Source: Nigrospora sphaerica
Taxonomy: Eukaryota > Ascomycota > Sordariomycetes > Amphisphaeriales > Apiosporaceae
NCBI GenBank assembly: GCA_018287875.1
Contig: JAGVVL010000015.1
Location: 3,348,001 to 3,412,000, forward strand
Direction of reading: 5' to 3'
Length of the DNA: 64,000 bases
The notes beneath the pieces were generated by a model. That model searched no databases. It was not told the DNA's origin and was given only the letters and a program-made list of their open reading frames with translations. Both the position numbers and the translations under genes were made by a program. This document shows positions 20,055 through 31,761 of the stretch, piece after piece (the first letter of the stretch is position 1; the number at the start of each line of letters is the position of its first letter).

Positions 20055-23000
20055 TACGGTGATCCCGGTGAGATGGATGGCGCTCTCGACAGTGACAGGT
20101 GTTGTGGGGAGCCGTGGTTTGGTGGCCATGTGACCCTCCCCCCGCAGACGAGCGGACGTTAGCCGTAGGGGCGAACAGGTGGCACAGGTGCACAGGCCGA
20201 TAGCCCCGATGCGCCGGTGGGAGAACGATGGCCGTGTGCCCTGTGCCCCGGCTGGAGTTGGAAAAAGCGACCAAAGGGGTAGGGAGAGCGTCGGTTACCA
20301 CCAGCAGGTATGCGCAAACGGTGCCGCTCCCACTACCGCGGCAGAGGCAGTCATGGTAATCGTCGCATCGGCGCCTCGGGAAAACAAGGCTATAGCAAGA
20401 CGGAATAAGACACGATATCGGCACGCCGAAAGGACCGGTAGCGAGATCGAATGGCTGCAGGATTCCTGGATGGACGTATTGGAAACGGGGTAATGCCAGG
20501 TCTGGGCGAACCCCAGAAACCCACAGCGGCCTCGCACATGCGGGTTAACCAATGGATAACCTGCTTCCCACGGGGGGCGCAAAGCCGACGATTAGCCGTG
20601 GCCGCTGGTGCCAGACCGAAAACAGCAATTTTGGGAGCTGGAACGTGTGTCTGAATGGTTGTCATGACGTTGGGGCCGGCGGTCAGGCGCCCGAGTATGG
20701 GGAAGCAGACCAGGGCAGGCTCAGCTTCCCCCACAAACTAATCGGCCCGTCAGGAGCTTGGCTGGGGCGCCAATGCTGAGCGAATAACAGTAGACGCCCT
20801 GCCTCGGCACACAAGCTGGGCCTGGGTTGCCGTCGGTGCTTGGTACCGGTATTTCTCGTGCAAACCACTGCGCGCGACGAGCTCTGACTCGCTGACGCAA
20901 TGCCGGGGCGCATTGGGGCGCCGGTACCCTGAATCGGCCGATTTATTACGTGATGCTCGAATGCTTTGGGGTGCTAAGAGAGCACGCGATGCGCTGGCGA
21001 TGCTCTGCCGATAATCTGCCGATGCGCTGTGGCATCGCCAATCTTCGGTAGCTGTTCTTGGCTCCCGCCGCATCGGGGTATTGGCTTGGGCTGGGCTGCC
21101 CGCACGCGCCGGCATCGTGCATCTACGAGCGGGATGTCGTCGAGGGTTCTAGTCGCCCGGCTTCCATGCCCAACGGGCAGTAGGAAAAGCCACCGGAGAT
21201 GGAATGATAGGATAAATCAATCAATCCATTCCCCAGCCCCGTTCGCTCGGTCGCTCGACCCTCTCTAGAATCTCCGCCGTGCATTTCCCCCCATGCTCTG
21301 GACCGGCTGGCCATCCAAGGCCACAGTCGGAGTTCGTGCGGGGTGCGCAATTTTGGCCGCCCGCCCACGTTCTCCGCATGCAGGGAGGGGGAAAAAAAAG
21401 CTGGGGAATTTGGAGAAGTCGCCCCGCTTTTGTGACAGGATCGGAGAAAAACCAACCACGCGAACGACAGGCCACCGAGCCATCGGATCGGGCGTTCTTT
21501 TTTTCTGGCATGCGCACGCGCGCTCTCTTCCGGCTGCGACCCCGCCCCGTATCGTCCGTACGGCCTGGGCGTTGGGACGATGACGGTAAGATGGTCAAAC
21601 GGTCATCCCCGTCTCGCGGGTCTCGAGCCTGTCATCACTGGGGGGAAAGGGGGCCCGCGGGGCCACAGCGTGTGGAGAACCCGCTTTGGGACGAGCGGTG
21701 CCTATCGTGGAGTTATTGTCGACGCCCTGTCTTGCGGGCTGGGCTGTTTCTCGCACCCCCCATTGTGCCGACGTCGCCCGCACGCCAAAAAGAACCAAAA
21801 AGACGGGCGAGCAAAACGGCGACCGTCGGGCATCGTGCCGCCGCCGTTTCTCGGTCAAAGCCGCCGGTGCGCGACGAGGGGGTAACTGCAAATTCTTGTT
21901 TGCTCGTCACAATCCGTCTTCTGGGGCGGGCAAAGGGGCGGGACCAGGACTCCCCGGTTACGGCTGATTGCAGAATCAAGCGGCCACCATCCCCAACCAT
22001 GTCCGCATTTGTCCCCAGACTAGTCGGTGAGGCGGAATGGACTGCGTAGAGCGTTCGAGGCGCACAGAGGGAGTCCGCACTCGCCCATTGCAGGCAATTT
22101 TTTCTCGATAGCACCCTGTTCTCCACGGGTTCGCGCGACTCGCGTCCCCGGACATGGGCATACGGTGGGAAGGCTCTCTGTTCCTGTTTTCCGTGGCGAG
22201 GGACATTGGTGCCGGTCGCACAAGATGTCATTGGGGGGGGAACCACAGCACGACAAGTCACGCGCGCTTGTTCCTGTCGTGCCCTGTTCCCCAAGGCCTT
22301 CTCCAACGGCGTGCCTGGCCGACGGGGCCTCAGCCGTCAGGCACGAAAAGGGTCCTCCCATGCCCGATTTCCCCGACCGCCCGTCTCCCCTCCGGACTCA
22401 CATAGCCGCACGCCCATGGGTCACCACTGATCAACCCGGGCCAGCCTTCCCCAACTCCCACGCAGCGCATCGCAGATCGATCGCCAGGCACCGCGAGCGA
22501 GAGCCAATCCCGCCTCGGCGCGTGCCTGGCCGGCGCAGCGAAAAGGGCGTGGCCGGCCGCGGTGGGTTTTTAGCTTCCGTCGCCTCTGGCTACCGTTTCG
22601 TTCCAGTCCCGCGGTCGGGACCCTTCTCGACATTCCGACCCGAGTGACTGGGTCGCCAAGACCCCCCGGTCGCTGGCCGGAGCTCCATCTAGGTGCGCAG
22701 AGATGAAACGGGCTCCTGGCGAACTCTAAAACTCTCGGTAACGGCACCTTGATTCGACGACATGCAATGGTCTTCCCTGTATTTATATGGGCAGTGGCCT
22801 ACCAGAGTCTTTGTAGTTGTATCGAGCGAGTTTGCCGACTGGGTCGAGTCGCGCGCGTCGTCGTGAGAGGTGACGATACGTCGCCAACTTCGCTCGGCTG
22901 ATCCTTACTCCCCATGGAAACGCCAAGGCTGGCCTCCGCTTGTCTTTAACGGCGGGGCAGGCAATAATTGCACGAGTAAGAGTGACGAGTGCACTTCACG

Positions 23001-23204
23001 ATAGATTGACTCTGTAGCGGCCGTCCCAACCCCTTTGTTTCCCTTCCCTCCTGTTAACTCCCATCCCCAGTTTCTGTAAACATGTCTTCGATCTCCAATG
23101 CCGAGTCCCTGTCAACGAGCGAGCCCAGATTCCCGCTTCCATATTCGTGAAAGGGCTACATCGTGGCCACCACGGCAAGAAAAGCACCGTCTCAATTCCA
23201 TTCG

Positions 23205-24041
23205 CTACCGACGCCGCGCCCTGTCCTCGCGAAGCTTTCTCCTGTGATTATCCAGAGCGGGGCGCTGATCTTGGGGAACCCCGGCCCCCGTACGGCGTGC
23301 CTCGCGGAAAACCACGAACTCTTCGGGCGCAGGGGTGCTGCGAAGCGGTGCGGTGTCGAGGCCCTGCTCTCGCGCGCGGCGGAGGGCGGCGCGGTACTTC
23401 TCCTCGGGGTCCGGGTTGGCCGCGGATTCGACGGCCCACCAAACCTGGGGGGAAGCCCGGCGCGGGGCCGGCGTGGACGCGCGCACGTAGTCGCTGATCT
23501 GGGCGGCCGCCTCGGCGTCGTTGGTGGGCGACACGTTGCTCGATGTGACATCGCGTACCTTCCCGCAGCCCCAGAATATGTTTTCGAACGAAAGCTCCGG
23601 ACTACCCACGCTCGGCGTCGAGGGCGGCGGCGTCAGGTCTTTCACGACCCAGCGCACCCGCAGGTGGCTCGTGGCCTTGCCGTCGACTTCGTGCACGGGG
23701 TCGTACCCGCCGTTGTCGTCCTGGTAGGTGGCGCCGTACTTGAGGGCTACTTTTTTAATCGCGTTCCACGTCTTCTCGTCCTTGACTTCCAGGTCTTGGC
23801 TCGGTTCCTCGACGCTTCGGACTTGGAGCTCGACCCGCCCGTCGTCCGTCCCGCGGATCGGGACGCTCGACAACTGGCAGATGCGCAGGAACTTGGTCAT
23901 AAGGTACGGCATTTTGTCCTGCTCATGAACTCTTAGGAATGTACGGGCCTCTAGCACGGTCTGGTAGCACTCGCCAGGGTATAGCGCGATGGGAGTTGCT
24001 GGACCAGAGGAATCGGGCCCTGGAGGTGTAGCCATGGTCAT
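23205..24041 (-). CDS. Hypothetical protein, possible paralogue of the gene at 25345
   Basis: An intronless 278-aa frame starts at 24041, or possibly two codons later at the second ATG. The first 150 residues look like a folded domain (ECYQTVLEARTFL, then GRVELQVRSVEE, then TWNAIKKVALKYGA). The C-terminal 100 residues are Pro/Ala/Arg-rich and probably disordered, ending in a basic patch. I recognise no family. The order of the motifs EC-x3-VL-x-A-x3-L, VE-x-QVR and W-x-A is shared with the gene at 25345-26037 on the same strand. There is no signal peptide or membrane segment, so it is probably intracellular. Confidence 0.6.
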   Translation of the reverse strand: MTMATPPGPDSSGPATPIALYPGECYQTVLEARTFLRVHEQDKMPYLMTKFLRICQLSSVPIRGTDDGRVELQVRSVEEPSQDLEVKDEKTWNAIKKVALKYGATYQDDNGGYDPVHEVDGKATSHLRVRWVVKDLTPPPSTPSVGSPELSFENIFWGCGKVRDVTSSNVSPTNDAEAAAQISDYVRASTPAPRRASPQVWWAVESAANPDPEEKYRAALRRAREQGLDTAPLRSTPAPEEFVVFREARRTGAGVPQDQRPALDNHRRKLREDRARRR

Positions 24042-25344
24042 GGAGCAGTGTGATCAAGCATGCACGCAAGTCTAGCTTAATGACAAGAGGAGGATGATAT
24101 AAATAGAAGGAGCGTTTGGATACAACGACAACCTACGATGTTCCCTTGGAGGTAGCGGCAGTCTTATAACATTATGGCTGTATCATCCAACCCAACATAC
24201 GCCATCCCATAAAATCACGGGGGCGATGACATGTACCAACTGGTGTATCCCAGACGAGGCAGCCGGCCAACACTCCCTTTGTCCGTCGCGCGAAGAGCAA
24301 AGTCGCTTGCCTCGCAGGCGGGCACTTTGTAGCACCCTACTGCCGAACACGCAGGGGTTCTGCGTCCGAGCCCGCCCACGTGACGGCGGGAGGTGCAGTT
24401 GGCCCAACAATATCCTGTTCCTGTCCGCCTCCGGTACCCGTAGCCGCCCAAGGCAATTGTGTGGCCGTGTAACAACGGCGTGAGCCAAGGTCTTCCCAGG
24501 TACCGCATGCGGCGAAAAGAAAGGTGGTACGGTGTTGGTCGGGGTGGTCTGGTCCAGAGCCCGGCATCGCGCCTGACAATGCAAAGGTTGCAATGGTACA
24601 AGTTGCCACCAACGCAACACTGCGCTTTCCGCCGATGGCAATCAAGTCCCCTCGCCTACCTCTGTACCTCTGCCGGCGTTCTCGGAGCCGTAATATCACC
24701 TCTCATCTCCAGCGGATATGCCGGCAGAGTGTCGTTGAATGACTCGTCCGTGGCCCCGTTAGAATGCGTCCCGTGTGCGAGGTCGGTGGAATTCTAGACT
24801 TCTGATGCTGTGAACACCGTCGCTCTTTTAGGGCCGATGAACATACCCTGCTTGCCTATTGTTCATCGACACAATAGGTTTTCACCAGGCAAAGTGCAGC
24901 GTCTGTTGACGTTGAACCAGCAGCCGAATATGTCGATGCAAATGGCCCTTGAGCACGAGAGAATACCTACGCTCCCAGTAGTTTTGAATGTCTCTGAAGT
25001 TGCACAGGCCGACGCTGCTGTTGATTTGGTCACGTGGACATTTTGATGGCCGTTTGGGGACTGGCAGGTACAGAAGCACAGCAATGGGACATCTAAGAAC
25101 CGGAATGGGGGTTCGTAATGGCCCGGTGTTTGTTTGTTTGAAACTCATTCAATTGTTCGGCAAATGTTAACAGATCGATCTTCTCGCTGGCCCGCCTGGG
25201 TATATCCTCCTCTACTGACCTCGTCCTGTCAGATTTCTCTGATCAATCAGCCACTACACAAACCAAATCAACACCTCCTCCAAGCCACACCGTGCAATAC
25301 AATCTCTCCTTCACGCTAAGCCAAGAATTCCAAACCCTGCTTCC
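24042..25344. other. Intergenic region, no gene recognised
   Basis: This separates the two possible paralogues. It is more AT-balanced than the gene flanks, and the open frames (up to 152 codons) lack motifs. Confidence 0.5.
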
Positions 25345-26037
25345 TCACGCCGGCCCCCCATTCTCCCGACCCGTCTTCAGGCCGTACAGACATTCGTACG
25401 CCTCGCGCACCCTCGCCACCTTTTGGTCCATGGCGCCGTCGTACGCAATGCAATAGGCCCAGATGGCCAGCGCGTGACCGGAGCCCCGCTGCTTCAGCCT
25501 TTGCCAGTCGGGAGGGTATAACGCTGCAACCGTGGCGGCGTCGTAGTCAAGCCGGTCCGCGACGGGAACGGGGCCGGGATTCGGCGCCTCGGCGGCGGGC
25601 CGGCTGCGGAGCGCCGCCACGCGCGCGAAGCGGACGACGAGGCGGTCGCCGAACTTGAAGGCGTAGCCCGAGGCGCCGTGCGCGCAGGCGATGCGAAGGC
25701 ACGCAGCCCAGGCGGCCTGGGTCCGGGCGGCGTCGTCGGCGTCGGGCCCGAGCTGTCCGAGGATGAAGGCCGCGCGGGGCGGCGGCACGAGCGTCTTGGT
25801 CTCGCGGCAGACGCGGACCTGCATCTCGACGGCGGCGCCGCGCGGGCGGTTCGCGTCCAGCGCCACGCGGCTGAGCGTGAACATGTAGTCGTCATCGTCC
25901 GTGCCGTAGCCGCGCAGGTCCGCCGCCGAGGGGACCGCTTCGGCTAGGTGCCGCTGCGCGACGAGGACGGCGTGGATACACTCGGCCCTGAAGACATCGT
26001 GCTTTCCGAAGCTGAACTTCTTGGCCCTAGTTGACAT
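25345..26037 (-). CDS. Hypothetical protein, possible paralogue of the gene at 23205
   Basis: A 230-aa intronless frame with strong GC3 bias, typical of the real genes here. Its order of motifs is FRAECIHAVLVAQRHL, DDYMFTLSRVALD, AVEMQVRVCRE, then WAACLRIACAHGASGYAF and LVVRFARV. This parallels the gene at 23205-24041, suggesting an old tandem duplication. The C-terminus has a second helical part (WQRLKQRGSGHALAIWAYCI). No signal peptide or transmembrane segment is seen and function is unknown. The ATG at 26037 opens a polar, basic N-terminus and is the only upstream in-frame ATG. Confidence 0.6.
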   Translation of the reverse strand: MSTRAKKFSFGKHDVFRAECIHAVLVAQRHLAEAVPSAADLRGYGTDDDDYMFTLSRVALDANRPRGAAVEMQVRVCRETKTLVPPPRAAFILGQLGPDADDAARTQAAWAACLRIACAHGASGYAFKFGDRLVVRFARVAALRSRPAAEAPNPGPVPVADRLDYDAATVAALYPPDWQRLKQRGSGHALAIWAYCIAYDGAMDQKVARVREAYECLYGLKTGRENGGPA

Positions 26038-27435
26038 GCTGGCGGTGATCTCGCAACGTTGATTTAAGAGGGTTGAAGTTGGGGGTATGTAGGGGCAGGA
26101 CGTAATTAAAGGTTATGATTGATAAAAAGGAAAACAGTAGAGCGACCTCTTTACCGGTTACCAGGGCTCTACTTATATGACCACGGGGATGAAACAAAGA
26201 GAATCGTAACTCCTTTGTTCGTGCACACTTTGGTTGGGACATGGACAAGGTTCCCGGAAGGTGCTGTGGCGCGCCCGGCGTAAACTACCTCATTGCCTTC
26301 AACTTAAATGGCCATTTGGGTTGGACCTGTCTATTCTACTATAAGAATCTAGACTATAAAACTTTACGCTAGTCCTCAACAACATATCCATAAGAATGGG
26401 AGGGGGAGAAAGAGAGAGAACAGCAACTTAAGCAAGTGCCACACACCAAGATGCCTAAACGAAATCACCCGGCTTTCCTCGCTTGTGGGCCGATACTCAT
26501 TCAATGCACCTGTGCCTTTCGTATTTTGGAACTCGCCTCTTGTAAGCCTTCACATAGTTCAGTTAAACCCGCGCAATGTGGTTCGTTCAAAAGTAATGGG
26601 AATGGAGAGGCCGACTATCGGTACGGCGAGAAGCACCTCTTTTCCTTCTTCTTTTCTTTTCGCTAAGGGTCCTTTTTCAGACCCTATCACGGCGGAGAAG
26701 TGTTCCCCGGTTGCAAGTAGAAACACCAGCAACAGCATCGGTAGTAGCATTACCGGCAAAACAACTGACAGCAGCACTGGAGTAGTGCCGGCACCGACAA
26801 GGCCACGGACATGTCAATCCCTAGTTCTTCTCTGCTCAAAGGAAAGGACGGTCACTCAAAACATTCAAAGCAGGATTCTAACGCCGGAAAAATCGCTGAA
26901 ATCAACGTACAGCCCCCAAAAGTACTCCTAGAGAGAACCACTCGGTTCTCCCTTGGTGATAGTCAATTTCGCTGTTACAAATATTGACGAAACAACACCG
27001 AGACGAAGATTCCCCGCTAGGCAAAAAGTAAGAAATTTAAAAAGGGTACCGGGTGACTACCTACACTAATTTATCTGATATGCGAAAGCCTCGTGAAGAG
27101 GTCGGGTCGCAGAAATCTGCTGACGCCAGTTGGGCCAGTTGGGCCAGTTGCGCCAGTTGCGCCAGTTGCGCCAGTTGGTTCACATCCGCATCAGCCCCAG
27201 CGGCTATTGGTTATCATACATAAATGCCATCGCTGCCTCCTTGGTCATGTTGAAATTGTGAACCAAGTAAGTGATGCGCCATGACAACAATTCCAGCTGT
27301 GTACTTGCGCTAAGCGGCCAATGTCGGACAACGTCCCTCTCACACCCAATTCCTCAGCACAGCAAACTTTCCTTGATGGTCTTTGCTTTGAAGTCCCCTC
27401 TGTTACGAAGTATTCAGGCGCCTGTGTTTCTCATC
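26038..27435. other. Intergenic, AT-richer stretch with a 9-bp tandem array
   Basis: No gene recognised. Base composition is less GC-rich than in gene-dense parts. A 9-bp minisatellite lies at 27126-27179. Confidence 0.5.
27126..27179. repeat. Six tandem 9-bp units (CCAGTTGSG)
   Basis: Two CCAGTTGGG, three CCAGTTGCG and one CCAGTTGGT unit follow without gaps. It lies about 250 bp beyond the end of the NLR relic. Confidence 0.9.
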
Positions 27436-27740
27436 CTACAGCTCTTCGAAGAATTCTATTGCGGTTGCTCCCTCCTTACTTCTAACATCCGGCGAGGCTA
27501 TCCATTCAAGAAGTAGCTCGATGGGTGATGCTTTGTTATAGGTGATTGCGGCATAGTGCAGAGGTGTCAGCCCTGAGGAGTACTTTACATTTGGTCGGGC
27601 TCCTGCTTCAGGAAGCGCCCTGGTGACGGCGGGACTTCCGGCCAGCTACAGAGGGTTCCTATCAACCAGACCTCGAGTGCTTGCATAAGCTCCTCTGTCA
27701 AGGAGCAGCTGTGTGAATGTCTTATTGCCATATGTCGCTG
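27436..27740 (-). pseudogene. Out-of-frame C-terminal ankyrin remnant of the NLR gene
   Basis: Just past the NLR stop, the minus strand keeps ankyrin-like coding sequence in another frame: HIAATYGNKTFTQLLLDRGA, then LTPLHYAAITYNKASPIELL, ending EFFEEL-stop at 27436. The switch occurs near 27747-27753, where the sequence has two bases more (or one fewer) than needed to stay in frame. A second lesion, an in-frame TAG within NPL-stop-LAGSP, matches a CAG-to-TAG change (C to T, the RIP-type direction). The ancestral protein therefore had roughly 100 more residues. A rare intron skipping the shift is possible but I see no good donor. Confidence 0.7.
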
Positions 27741-30700
27741 CTATATGAAGAGAAGGGTCTTTCCGTTCTTATCCGTAGCGTTAGCCTTCGCCCCTTGATC
27801 GAGAAGCAATCGGGCGACTTCCTCACAGCCCTTTGCCACTGCATAGTGAAGAGGAGATTTGCCGTTCTTATCCGTAGGGTTAACGTTTGCCCCTCGATCG
27901 AGAAGTAATGGGATGGCTGCCGCTCCCTCATTTCCCCTTCCTGCTGCACAGTGAATAGGGGATTTGCCGTTCTTATCCGTAGCATTCACGTTTGCCCCTC
28001 GATCGAGAAGTAATGGGATGACTGCCGCTGCCTCGTTGCCCCTTCCCGCTGCATGGTGAAGAGGGGTTGCGTCATTCTTATCCGTAGCATTCACGTTTGC
28101 CCCTCGATCGAGAAGTAATGGGATGACTGCCGCTGCCTCGTTGCCCCTTCCCGCTGCACAGTGAATAGGGGATTTGCCGTTCTTATCCGTAGCATTCACG
28201 TTTGCCCCTCGATCGAGAAGTAATGGGATGACTGCCGCTGCCTCGTTGCCCCTTCCCGCTGCATGGTGAAGAGGGGTTGCGTCATTCTTATCCGTAGCAT
28301 TCACGTTTGCCCCTCGATCGAGAAGTAATGGGATGACTGCCGCTGCCTCGTTGCCCCTTCCCGCTGCATGGTGAAGAGGGGTTGCGTCGTTCTCATCCGT
28401 AGCGTTGAAGTTTGCCCCTCGATCGAGAAGTAGCCGGATAGCTTCCTCTAACTTATTGCCCCTTCCTGCTGCATAGTGAAGAGGGGTTAAGCCGTAGTCG
28501 CTCGTAGCGTTGACGTTTATCCCTCGATCAAGAAACAAACGGATGGCTGTCTTGTTGCCCAATCGTATTGCTTCGTGAAGAAGGGTTACGCCGTAGATAT
28601 TCCTAACGTTGACGTTTGCCCCTCGATCGAAAAGTAGTCGAAAGACCGCCTCATTGTTATTGAAAATCGCTTCGAATAGGGGGGTTCTGCCAGCCACGTC
28701 CGTCGCGTTGACCCACGCCCCTCTCTGTAGTAGCAACTGGACAACTTCCACGCTGTCAGAAGAACTTACTACAAAAAGAGGTATTCTTCCCGCATTGTTC
28801 GTAGCGTTTACATTTGCCCCTTGGTCAAGGAGCAGCCGGGCAATGTCGACGCACCCTACCTTAGCAGCGAGATGTAATGGTGAATCACCTTCCCAATTTC
28901 CAGCATTCACCTGCGCCCCTCTGTCCAGAAGTAGTCGCACTGTGGATTGACTTTTGGCCCAAATGGCCAGCTCAAGAGGTGATTTGAATCTGGAATCTCG
29001 TGTTCTTAGAGCTCGCCATGACGTAATCCAAGACATTCTGTCCAATAGGGTACGTATAACATCCGTATGGCCCCCGACGCAGGCCCAGAAAAGAGCGCTT
29101 CGCTTGAACTTGTTATCAACGGACTTTAATCCTGTCTTTCTCTTTTCGAGAAGCAATTGGACGACACCATTCAAGCCAAGGGCTGAAGCTATCATCAAGG
29201 CCGTCAGACTACCGGTCCACGAGTCCGATAAGCCTGCCCAACCAAATCTACAGATCCGATCCAAAGTGTGGTGTGATCCAAGTAGCCGTTTGGCTGGAGG
29301 AGTTAAGTATTTCGCGTCGCATAGATTTCTTGCTTGGAGGAACATGCGTCGGCTTGGATTCGTATCGCCTGTGCCCCGCAAATGAAGAGTCCAATTCCAA
29401 TTGTGCGCTGCATATCTGGCAAACGCATCAAAGCTCGATGTCTGAAAAAGCAGGCAGTTCATGCATAATTGTGCGAGCAGATGATGACAGTCTGTCAGGA
29501 GCAACGAGTGCCGCCACTGGTAAGGCTGTTGCGAGAGAAAAGGGTCCGAGGCTGATTCAGGCTTGCGGAGAAGGAACTCCCTTGCTGTCTGGTGCAGCAA
29601 ATAGATCTTTGAGTCGGAAATCGTGACGAAAAGCCCACAAAGATGTCGGAGGGTCTGACCAAACTCGTGCTCGCTCTGATACTGGAAACCCCCCCGGGGT
29701 GCGGAAGACTCTTCGAAGGCTAAAGCTTGAGACATTTCCAGCAGGGAAAGCGGACGAACGGCGGCGACGATTATTCTCAATATAGATCTGGCGCTGTCGC
29801 TTGCTCTCCCCTTATTTCGTGAGAGGATTCTCTCGTACGCGTCTTCCACGCTCGGGGGAAGCTCACCAAGAATGGCCTCCAAGTCCGTGCACGTTGTCTT
29901 GATTGCAGCTCGTATGACATCGAATGTGAGAGTGGCCCATAGGTAGGTTCGATTCGGTACACAAGTAAGGCCATGGAGTAAAACCCGGTACCCGTCGTCA
30001 GAGAGAGGAAGAATGGTTTTCAGCTGCATCGCCCGCGCCTTGATGACAATGTCAATTTCTCTCTCCATCTGCTGCGCTTCGACGTAATTTTCCCCAGCGA
30101 GGCGGATCGTTGGCATCGTATTCTCCAATAGACGGAAGTCTCTCTCAATATCGAGATAAGGGCGGCTGGTTATAAGAAACTTTAAGGCGGGCCCCGATTC
30201 TTGTTTCGAATAAAAGCGAGTCAACTGCTCCCCGAGGAACTTTCTTCCGCTCTCCTCGCACTCATCCAAGGCGTCGAGCAGGCAAACCACCTGTCCCGCA
30301 TCCGCTTGACTGGTTGCTTGGATGAGTACGTCCCAGAGTCCACGTGCCGAAGAAAGAAGCTGTCTGTCGGCTTCAAACTTGTCCAGAAGCTCCTCGGAGA
30401 GAAGAAAGGGTTTTTGAGAAAAGAGTTGGTGGAGGACGCATCTCAAAGCATTCTCGACGCTGCGTTGGTCTTCGAAGTCATCCTTGAAGAAGAAGTAGCA
30501 TGTGATATTCGCCCCCGAGGTTGGAAGTACCTCATCGACAAAGTGCCGCGCAAGGACCGACTTTCCACAGCCAGGGTCTGCAGAAATCCAGAGAATGCTG
30601 GCTGTTGAACGGCGTTGCCAAGCCCTGAACCTGGGGTGGGTTGTAGCCCACACACATGTACCTTCCTCTCGGACCTGATTCCTGTCTTTGCGATCTTGAT

Positions 30701-31761
30701 AGGGTAAGGGAGAGAGTGTTCCCATCACCTCGACTCGCTTCGACTGTCTTTCATGCTCCGCGCCGCTGCGCGCTGTACCAGCGACTCTGATTGCGGCAGT
30801 GACATGATCCAGTAGTGCATGAGAAGCGCCATCAAGCCGGGACATGATGATTTTGTTGGCCGCATTCGTGTTGACAGGACCCTGCTCATTGAGGTCTTTA
30901 ATTGCGTCGTCGTAGCAACTCTTGAACTGATGAATTGCGACATGGCTGCGTGTGTAGATCTGAGCAAGCAGCTTGAAGAAGAGCCGGTGTTGTTCCGACA
31001 GATCCGAGCTTCGCTCCTTCTTGAGCACAACGTCGCAGTTCTCGACGAACGGCAAATAGGTACCAGGAAGTTCTCCACTGAGGGCCAATGGGATAATGCC
31101 GTGGTCGCTCCTGTCGCTTGACCGTCTGATGTCAAGGAAAGCCAGCTCGGTCAAGACATGGTGAAAACATTCCATTTGAGTCCTGGCCTCGACCAACTTC
31201 CGAATGTCGTCCTTCACACTGCCCGGTCTCCGGTAGGCTTCTTTGACTGCTTCAATAAAGGGTGCCGTGAAGTCGTCTCGCACGTAGTTCTCCAACACTT
31301 CGGAGCCGCAAATAACGACCTTATCGACGGACGTATCAATGCTCAACTCAGAACCGCTGGCGAAGCGTGGTAGTAAGCGGAACTGGCTATCAAGAATGTT
31401 TCGCACAGTCGCGGCATCCTCTGGTGGGCCGGGAAACTGTTCGAGGGGTGCTTTATCCGAGATAACTCGACAGCGTGACCGCCCGAGCCAGCGAATTATG
31501 CGGCGCACGACTTCTGCTTTCGCCTCCCCTATCTGCGGATTGTCGTGTGCATAGACAATGAAGATGGTGGGGCATGTTCTCCGGCTGAACTCATCAAGAC
31601 TGGCGAGCCGGTCCAGGATAGAGTCAAACAATAGCGCCAGCGCTTTTGGGCTGTCAGATTATCCCGGTCACACAGCACATGGATATTGGAACCGGGTGCT
31701 TACCCTGTTCATGGGAGATTATGCCGTCCGCCACACCGGCTACAGATGAATGCGGCTCCAT
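27741..31761 (-). CDS. NLR-like protein: possible TIR/SEFIR-like domain, NACHT, ankyrin repeats
   Basis: Exons 31761-31704 and 31642-27741 (intron GTAAGC..CTGAC..AAAG) give 1,319 aa. Joining exon 1 is needed because the long frame has no ATG at its start. Residues about 45-155 (TIFIVYAHD, WLGRSRCRVISDKAPL, VDKVVICGSEVLENYVRDDF) look like a TIR/SEFIR-type fold; this is my inference. The NACHT ATPase has Walker A DPGCGKS at about 375-381 and Walker B VVCLLDALDECEE at about 472-484. Ankyrin repeats fill roughly residues 850-1319, the last ones nearly identical in DNA. The architecture matches fungal NOD-like receptors, intracellular STAND ATPases linked to non-self recognition and heterokaryon incompatibility. 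The 3' end is truncated by a frameshift (see the remnant at 27436-27740), so this allele may be altered in ligand range or non-functional. A membrane-protein gene is divergent 336 bp upstream. Confidence 0.85.
27871..28420 (-). repeat. Near-identical 105-bp ankyrin-coding units
   Basis: Units beginning TCCGTAGSRTT (plus strand) recur at exactly 105-bp steps at 27871, 27976, 28081, 28186, 28291 and 28396. The first 70 or so bases of the units at 27976-28291 are identical. The rest alternates between two types, encoding NDATPLHH and NGKSPIHC. Thirty-five codons per unit is two longer than the canonical 33-residue ankyrin repeat. The homogeneity implies recent duplication or gene conversion. Confidence 0.92.

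Larger units (their letters stand above)
19683..23204. other. 3.5-kb intergenic region
   Basis: The left 400 bp is the presumed beta-glucosidase promoter. The remainder (about 20.1-23.2 kb) contains overlapping open frames of up to 256 codons with no motif, no consistent codon bias and no convincing introns. I see no gene. Confidence 0.5.

Noticed and set aside
20160..23190. Several 100-256-codon frames in the large intergenic region
   Set aside because: Overlapping on both strands, no motifs and no consistent intron signals; typical of stop-poor GC-rich DNA.
27871..28420. CRISPR-like array (regular 105-bp spacing)
   Set aside because: The repeats are in-frame ankyrin codons within a gene, with no unique spacers; CRISPR arrays do not occur in fungal nuclear genomes.
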